Made by a program: the position numbers and the translations under genes | Notes under the pieces: generated by a model | Database searches by the model: none | Seen by the model: the letters and a program-made list of their open reading frames with translations, nothing else | Told to the model about the DNA's origin: nothing | Source of the DNA: Hirudinaria manillensis | Taxonomy: Eukaryota; Annelida; Clitellata; Hirudinida; Hirudinidae | Length of the DNA: 64,000 nucleotides | Assembly: GCA_034509925.1 (NCBI GenBank) | Contig: CM067531.1 | Location: 4,806,001 to 4,870,000 of the forward strand | Direction of reading: 5' to 3' | Shown: one piece after another, positions 36,590 through 64,000 of the stretch | Layout: the number at the start of each line of letters is the position of its first letter | How positions within the stretch are numbered: the first letter of the stretch is position 1

Positions 36590-37480
36590 CTTAAACCAAA
36601 CAGATTAAACCACATCAGAGATAGAGCTTCATTTTCTCGTCAAGCGAACCTCCCAAATGGACGCAAAGCAGGAGCAGGTGATGTTAATGTGGCTGGTCAT
36701 GGAATAGTCAGAGTCCAGTCAGATCCCCAAGTTGCGGACGGATTGTATGGGGTGGATCAGATCGGAAAAGATGGAGACTGGGCCGGAAGGGAACGAGGCG
36801 GAGGAGGTCCCATGACCTCGGCTTGCCGGCATTTAGTTGCAGACGACTATTCAACATCCAAAGGCTTCCATGCAACATGAGGCTCTGGAGAATAGAGCAG
36901 CCAACACCTTGCCAACTCCCGCTGTAAGAAGACCCGGAGGACGGCGGTTTCGGTGGAATGATGTTGGCGATAGGCAGATGTTCGGGGAGGAGGCTGTGGT
37001 GGTTCAGGTGGTCCATTACCCCGCCAAGCACGAGACGCTCTAAGATTTTTGAGAGGACGGAGTGAGAGATTGGAGATCGGCCGATAAGAGCGAATCGCCC
37101 GGATCAAGGTTTTTTTTTCAGAAGAAGGGTGATATAGCAAGATTTAAATCGTTTGAGGAATTTGCTGAGGGTGATGAAGTTATTGAAGATTGTCGTGAGG
37201 ATTGGTGCGATAAGCGTAGATATTTTCGGGTGGATATGGGATTAAACAGGCGCTGCTTCTTTGGGAGGGCCTGAGTCAGTCTCGCCACTTCGGCTGCGTT
37301 TGTTCTTTGGAACTGGGCAAATAAGCCGATTAAGGAGTGATTCGCGGGGCAAAGGCAGAAAACGACACGGGTCGCACTTTTTCATGGAAATGAAGTGATG
37401 AAGGAAGAAGTTTGTGGTGATGGAGTCTACTTGTCTCCGCCCATGATGGTGTTCATCGACCGCCACAGCTGACGGGACTA
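36590..37480 (-). pseudogene. Decayed non-LTR (CR1/L2-like) reverse transcriptase fragment
   Basis: Minus-strand pieces in shifting frames resemble a LINE reverse transcriptase: SYRPISNLSLRPLKN followed by MDHLNHHSLLPEH and SAYRQHHSTETAVL (fingers/palm region), then RLQLNAGK and LGIWLDSDYSMTSHI (thumb-side motifs). Between these parts much of the palm domain, including the catalytic YxDD, is missing, so the copy is internally deleted as well as frameshifted. The region is visibly more GC-rich than its flanks. Boundaries are approximate. It separates ACTL6 and KISH. Confidence 0.7.
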
Positions 37481-37880
37481 TTTGCAGGCCTCGATGGTGC
37501 TCTTCCAGTAGAATTCTCTCTTGCTTTTGAAGATTATATGCCTACAAAATCTAAGAAAATTTTATAAATATATGAACGGTTTTAAATTTTATATTTGAAT
37601 TAGATTTAGATTACCGAAAGATTATGCTGTCACAGTTTATGTAAATTCAGTATTATGATATTTACTATTTAATGATGAAATATAAAATATTTTAATTTGA
37701 TTAGACTTCGTGAAAATGCTCAAAAATTCTTCACTATCACGGGGTTTACGAAAACATGCCAACGCGTTAGTTTGTACACAGCCACTTTCTATTGAGTTCT
37801 TGTGGCGTTTATGTTCTATTAGTTTTCGCGAGGAAATTCGTTTGGAAAGAGGGCGACTTTTTCCGCCTTTATTTTTGAAG

Positions 37881-38690
37881 ATGGTGAGTTTTGCATGGCA
37901 GCCATCGAAGATTTTCATATTATGTGATTTATATTTAGCAAATCTCTTTTTGTATGGTTGATGTAATGTTAACTTTCATTTATATAATGAATTATTTAAG
38001 TTGGTTCAACTATTTATAAATTATGCTTGCAGTCAGCTATTTTCAATTTTCAAAGCTTGCTGACTGTAGTCCTTCTCTTGATTTGTACTTGTGCCTACAT
38101 TAGATCAATTGCACCAAGCTTTTTGGATAAAAACAAAGAAGGGTTAGTAACCTTTTAAAATTACAATGTGGAATGAATTGATGAGATGGTATGAATGTTT
38201 ATATAGAGGAATGATGAAAAATGGCTGTTTTATTAAAGTGATTCACATATATCTAGAAGTATTGCCTATTCAAAATAATCTTCAAACACATTATAAGAAA
38301 TAGAGAATATAACTTGAAGAGGTCAATAACTGAGAGGAGAATTTTATATGATGAATAGAAGCAATATATAAAGCATGATCTGATGATTTACTAGTATAAG
38401 GAGGTCAAAGTTATGAGATTAATGAGAAACAGGATAAAAAAAATTATTTGAAATTGATATTAAATCACTTTATGACTTTGCTATTATATTCAGTATCATA
38501 TGATATACTACAATATTTTAGATTACTGGGGATATTTTGGAAATGTGCAAGGATTGGTAAGGATGAAAAAATGTTTCCTCAAAATTGAAGTTGTAATTTC
38601 CTTTCTTTTTTTCACTCAGGTGAGAGAAAAAGTCCATATGTGGCATTTTGTTGTTTTGCAATGGCTTTCTCCATTCTCTTCCTCTCATGA
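37881..38690 (+). CDS. TMEM167A: KISH / TMEM167A, secretory-pathway membrane protein
   Basis: Kish is a 72-residue Golgi protein needed for constitutive secretion. Exons 37881-37883, 38033-38142, 38522-38556 and 38620-38690 join in phase to give 72 residues, exactly the human length. The product is nearly identical to human TMEM167[20 protein letters not shown], then the luminal loop ([11 protein letters not shown]), then [17 protein letters not shown] and a second membrane segment ending LFLS. The first coding exon contributes only the ATG before a GTGAGT donor. The open frame extends 57 codons upstream in frame from that ATG (from 37710), but family conservation starts at MSAIF. An AATAAA lies 12 bp after the stop at 38702-38707. 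Confidence 0.96.
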
Positions 38691-38701
38691 AAATGGCTTG
38701 G

Positions 38702-38707
38702 AATAAA
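38702..38707 (+). terminator. AATAAA poly(A) signal for KISH
   Basis: Perfect AATAAA 12 bp after the KISH stop codon on the same strand. Confidence 0.6.
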
Positions 38708-39656
38708 TACCTCCATACACTTTCAATCACTAATGTTTTTTTGCAGGGAATTTTATTGTATCAAATTCAAAATGACAAAATAAAATAACTTGAGGGTCAG
38801 CCTTAAGGAGGTTTGCTACCACACATATCCAAATTATAAAAACTAGAGAATAGCAATAAGTAGACAAATATATGTCGAACAAATACAACCCAAAGTCTTT
38901 TCAAGTACCCCGTGTAGGGACAAGATTGAAATTTTTTATTGTCGGACCCTAACATTGAACAGAAAAGTGCCGTCATGCGAGTTTTTGAGATGAAGAGCTG
39001 TTGTGGCCTTTTTTGGCTGTTGATACTAAAATACCTATTTTTGCTCTCTATTTTTGATTGCATATTCACCCAAACCCTAGATAATCTTTTGCTTGAAAAC
39101 ATTCCTTGTATTTAAGACTGGGCTAAGCCATTGGTCCGATCTTTAAATCCTCATTTTTGTAATGATTAAACATTAAAAGATTTCTTACAGCAATAAGTAG
39201 TCATAAGTAATTGATCACACCTTTGAGCTACTTGCTTTTTGTATCAGAAGTCGTCACCACCCACATAACCCAAATTTGCACACCTCGTTGCCAAACCAGT
39301 AATTTTGGTAATTTTGCCATCTTTGGTAGGATGTTCATTATAATCCTCTGAAGCCTTTGGAAGGAATCCAATCTTTTGTTGAAGGAGTGTTCAATGCTTG
39401 CTTTGTAGTTGGCATGAAGTTTTAAATTTCACAAACAGCTGTAGCCTATCCAGGGCTTCAAGATTGAACAGGGCTTAAAGTTCACCAGGCACTTCAGATC
39501 ACATACAAAGCAATTTTGACCTGGCAAGAAGCATAGCACACATATGAGACTAAGTGGGCCAATTTTTGTGGATGAGGGTTGTCGCAATGCAATGACTGGA
39601 GCGAGTCTCAATGAGATTTTTCCCAAGAAATAAGTTTTCCATTTGTTTTAATTTTC
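38708..39656. other. Intergenic / UPF0488 3' flank
   Basis: Between the KISH poly(A) signal and the UPF0488 stop, two tail-to-tail genes. Only short frames without recognisable product; likely 3' UTR of the minus-strand gene plus spacer. Confidence 0.5.
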
Positions 39657-40754
39657 TCATTCAAAATTAAATTTAAATTCATTGTGACTTGTTGAGCTGT
39701 CATTTGATTTCATAACCTTCTTGTGGAAGGATGAAGCTTGTGGTTGTTTTGTAGAAGACATGACAAGGCCTTTGAGAAATTCTGCAACAAATATATGAAA
39801 TGTTATGTCATTTCTTCAAAGGCCTGATTAGCCTACCTCTCTCGTGAGAATTCCTTTCTGTGGCCATCTTTTTTCTGTAGTCCCCAAATGTTGACCTCAT
39901 GAGAGCTCTTTTCTTCACAAGGGGGGCATTTTGGCTGCTCAGTGTGGTCATGACTTTAAAGGCTTCTGTAAAATTTTGTTTGATGATCACAATTTTGGAT
40001 TTCCTTTTATTTCCCTCTGCCTATGGCATTGGAGAATTGTTTCACAAGGTTTGGCCATACCTTGCTTGCTTTTTTCAGTGGCTCCTTTGGCTTGGAGACC
40101 ACACCCCAACTTGTTGATGCACCATTGCAATTCATCGTCAAAAGTGTCCTTAAGATTCTAGTGAAAAAGTGTGACAGAAAATTAAGTCAAATCCCTAGAT
40201 GGTCTGGTCACCATTCCTAACTTGTCTCACTTTATTTTTATTTATTTGACAAAAACAAACTGCAAGATCAACTTAAGGCCTTTTACACAAATTTGAACAA
40301 TAGTTGTGGTTGTTTGCAAAAATATAGAGTGAAATTAAGTGATTGAGGTTAGTGAGTGAGATGCAGGATTTCAAGGGAGATGAACTAGTGGAGCTAATGA
40401 TATCTAGGAGTCGTGTATGTTTAGTGAGGAATGCATTATTCCTCATTGCATGTGAAATATAATTCAAAGGGGAAATAAATTACTCGAAAGTAATAAGATC
40501 GGGTCAGGGAAACTTAATCAAAGTACGTGAATCTGCAATCACAACCACTGCAAATGTCATGAACCATGTGATAGTGCCTACGAAATTAGGGACCCGAAAA
40601 TATTCAACGAAGCATGGCTAAAATCAGAATAGTAAAGTTTTACTTGTTCATATTCGGTGCTTATTTCTTTAGACTCTTGCAGCTGATTGGATTTATCAAG
40701 AGAGTCTTGCCGATGAGACTGATTTTTCGCTTCCTTATTCTTTCCTTTGGCCAT
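39657..40754 (-). CDS. UPF0488 / C8orf33 homologue
   Basis: Human C8orf33 is a protein of unestablished function in the UPF0488 family. Minus-strand exons 40754-40644, 40157-40061, 40016-39837 and 39781-39657 join in phase to give 170 residues (human 229). The start at 40754 gives a basic MAKGKNKEAK. The recognisable parts are DELQWCINKLGCGL (human ELAWCVEQLELGL), VKKRALMRSTFGDYRKKM (human PRKRQLMHSLFGDYRAQM) and the C-terminal EFKFNFE, which matches the human EEFRFNFF end. The second intron is only 44 bp, which is short even here; its acceptor was chosen because it alone keeps phase. The protein is highly charged, with no membrane segment. Confidence 0.85.
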
Positions 40755-42998
40755 TATATGAATTTTCCTATCTGGCGATAATTCGTCAAAACAACTTCGT
40801 AAAAGACTTTTGAAAATCCTGATTCACTAAATTATAAATTATTGATATCGACACATATTCGCCTCATAACTTAAAAAATGTAAGATCTGTTAAAAAATGC
40901 AAGAGATTAATAACTGTTACTAATGCGAATAATGGCACGGGTGGAATCTTCACACATATATGAACAACAGAAGAAACAACGGTCTTTAGAATATTGTAAC
41001 GACATTCAGATAAATTATGTTTTAAAGAATTATTTTAGTGAAATAAATGCCTTCGCCCACATCCTTTATAATTTGTAAATGAAGCGTTTTCGAACTCGCT
41101 GGAGAAATACAGAATGTAATAGCAAAATATTCATAAATCAAGCATGCTTGAGACATCCTTAAGTTAGCTTTCACCCCAGCGCCCCGTGAATCCGATGTCT
41201 ATATTCAACGCCTTGGCTTTCTTGGATCCCATAACCACCGAGGAGAATTAGATTTCTGCTAAAAGTTGAAAGTTTGCAAACGAAATTAATGTTTAAGCAG
41301 TCTTTTCAGATTTTAGCGCCCTCAGGCGACTTACGGCTGGTGGCAGATAACAGTAAAACAAGCTGTAGATATCTTTATGTCATTAACTTTCTTAAGCCTG
41401 ATTTCAAGCATGAAGATCGTTTTGCAGGTCAAAATTTTGAAATATCGTCGAACAAAGTTTTTTATTGTCTAAAATAAGAGTATAAGATATATATATAGCC
41501 TAACTACTGCCAGTATATATATATATATGTGCCATTATGCCAACATATATATAAGTATATATACACTTAAATTTTGTGTAAAAATTGAATCTTTTGACAT
41601 TCTGAAATAATGGAAACAGAATATTTTAGATACCGGACGTTCCAAGAGTGGAAACAATTGGTTTACGTATTTAATATCAATTCATGTCAATTAACTAAGA
41701 AAGAGCAAGTACCAGTACACTGAGATACCCGCTAAAAGTTTTCGCCGTTCAGCATAATCAGTAATCCAGCCATTAACCATGAATAATGTGTACCTCCAGA
41801 AGGCGGGTGTTGGATCCTAACGGATTAAGCGCAAACGTCGACCCAGTTGTACCAACTTCGAACTAAAGTTATTGCATCGGAAACGACTCATCACGAGCTG
41901 ATCGCTCGTTAGCGTTAAAGCCAAGCGGTTAATTATCCGTCATCGATATCCCTTGGTTGGCTGAAGTGCAATTTCCTGCCATTTATCAATTCCCCACTTC
42001 AGTTAAAAAGGATGTGAACTCGCTAAAGACAGAAATTAATTTCAAATTACCTAAAAATCACATCCTATGGAAAACAGTCAAAAAGATGTTGGAAAATTTC
42101 CGGACAGAAAATAGTTTGTTCTTTACATGAAACTGACATGCAAGAAAACAAACTTTACATGTGAAGAATTTTAATATCGAAGACAAAATAAAGCAAAAAT
42201 TTTCAAACCGACACCAGACATCGTAAGAGTTCAAGAGGTAAATGTCACGTGACAGGTCACTGATTTCTTGTATTTATTGCTCGTTCAAATCAAGAAATAA
42301 TGCCAGCTCAATAAGTATGGCACTTTGAAATCGAGGAGCAACTAGGCTAATGCTCTAAAGTTAATTCTGGTCACATACATTATTATTATTAAAGTTAATT
42401 CTGGTCACATACATTATTATTATTAAATCCGACTAAAGAATAACAAACTCAATCTGCAAATCCCGTCAGAAAGTGAAATTGTGTCTTTGACAGCCTAATT
42501 GGCAAATTTCATTGAAAACATGCTGAGTTGACAAAGAGAAAATCAAATAATAAAAAAAAAAGTACGTAGCCTAATTCAGGAAAACGGTCGGTGGCGACGC
42601 CACCCCACCAGACTCGACGTACGGCAGACGTTTTTCTCACGAGAGACTCGAGACTCACAAAGGATCGAGACGTGCAAAGATGAGAACAAGCCATAAGAAC
42701 AAATTACCAATTAATTACCGATTAAAGTGTCACAGACCTCGTTACGTGGAAACGTGCAGAAAATCTATGGAATTACATGCCGGTCAACAAAATAAAAATA
42801 AATGCAGACTCAAAAAAAAAAGAAAAAGTGGTGGAACGAGAGCACTGCAAATAATGACGAATGCGATCGGACGCCTACTCGGAATTAAAAACGCTACAAC
42901 TAGGCTGAGAAATTATAGTACACAAAAATAACTTTTGAAAAATTTAAATATGAAATCTATAAAAGGAATTCAAAACAATATCTTTACAGGGATAAAAA

Positions 42999-43029
<31 letters not shown>

Positions 43030-43252
43030 GGAATAATATACAGGGAGGAATAGTGGGGTCTCGTAAGCGTTTTTAATCACAGAGGGGTTAAAGAGTATGA
43101 CGACAAAAGTACGGCAAAACCCGTCCGTCAGGTAAAACGTCTCCGAGAAGGTGGTTCGCGTACGCAGAGATACAGGAGCAAAGATATTTTCAATTCGATC
43201 GAAAACAATTGAGCAAGATTTGAACGTAGGTTCGACCCCCGGGTTTTTGCCT
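40755..43252. other. Intergenic region and UNC-13 3' flank
   Basis: About 2.5 kb. The right part must include the UNC-13 3' UTR (minus strand). A Lys/Arg-rich 83-codon frame on the plus strand (42680-42931) has no recognisable motif and may be chance. Short AT runs occur at about 41490-41570 and 42998-43022. No other gene or RNA was recognised. Confidence 0.5.
42357..42424. repeat. 34 bp perfect tandem duplication
   Basis: AAAGTTAATTCTGGTCACAT plus ACATTATTATTATT occurs at 42357-42390 and again at 42391-42424. It is a simple two-copy minisatellite in intergenic sequence. Confidence 0.9.
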
Positions 43253-63798
<20,546 letters not shown>

Positions 63799-64000
63799 CT
63801 GAAACATGGCAACAGAATCATTAAAAGTCATCTCACTGCAATGTCATTTCATTGTAAAGAGTTTCAATTCATGATCGCCAAGAGGAACACAAATGCAAAG
63901 CCATTTGTGACAATTTATAAGTTTTCACAATTTTTCCTATTCAGAAAATAATTCGCAGGTGACAAGGGTCCAGAAAGAACAAATATAAAACTAGACGAAA
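63799..64000 (-). other. UNC-13 intron leading to upstream exons
   Basis: Sequence upstream of the first visible UNC-13 exon. No start codon context is present, so the 5' end of the gene lies beyond the window. Confidence 0.6.

Noticed and set aside
42680-42931. 83-codon Lys/Arg-rich plus-strand frame
   Set aside because: No recognisable motif and AT-rich composition biased to Lys/Asn; too weak to call a gene.

Overview
This is a piece of an animal nuclear genome, AT-rich, with spliceosomal introns (many only 55-150 bp) and metazoan gene families throughout. I reconstructed gene models by joining exons at GT/AG sites and checking that the reading phase carries through every junction. Filamin, an UNC-13 with a long disordered N-terminus, a homeodomain-less Pax gene, TMEM121, GEN1 and R2-like retroelement debris suggest an invertebrate, possibly a spiralian; the phylum cannot be fixed from sequence alone.

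Layout: filamin 5' part (minus, 176-4982, continues off the left edge); TMEM18 (minus, 7563-8253) head to head with a TMEM121-family gene (plus, 8922-10203); BRK1/HSPC300 (plus, 11017-11443); a paired-box transcription factor (plus, 16248-18473); a beta-1,4-galactosyltransferase (minus, 20973-25817); the Holliday-junction resolvase GEN1 (plus, 30404-33110), tail to tail with the BAF53/ACTL6 actin-related protein (minus, 33195-36149); a decayed LINE reverse transcriptase (about 36590-37480, minus); KISH/TMEM167A (plus, 37881-38690); a UPF0488/C8orf33 homologue (minus, 39657-40754); and UNC-13/Munc13 (minus, 43253-63798 and beyond), with 36 coding exons in view and a 5'-truncated R2-like retroelement in a large intron.

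The genes are a mixture of housekeeping and neuronal/developmental functions with no operon-like logic. Actin appears several times (filamin cross-linking, BRK1 in the WAVE complex, BAF53 in chromatin remodelling), but I see no evidence that these are co-regulated. The structural relationships worth noting are the divergent TMEM18/TMEM121 promoter region and the GEN1/ACTL6 convergent pair, whose predicted poly(A) signals imply overlapping antisense 3' ends.

I did not find a convincing novel multi-gene system. The most interesting signals are inside proteins and introns: four PxDLS-like (CtBP-type) motifs plus an unexplained block in the Pax protein; a repeated PLxERLKL motif in the GEN1 tail; a Tyr/Asp-rich tract in UNC-13; two stop-free, length-3n introns in UNC-13; and several unreported-looking repeats (hAT-type MITE, Helitron-like element, minisatellite duplications).
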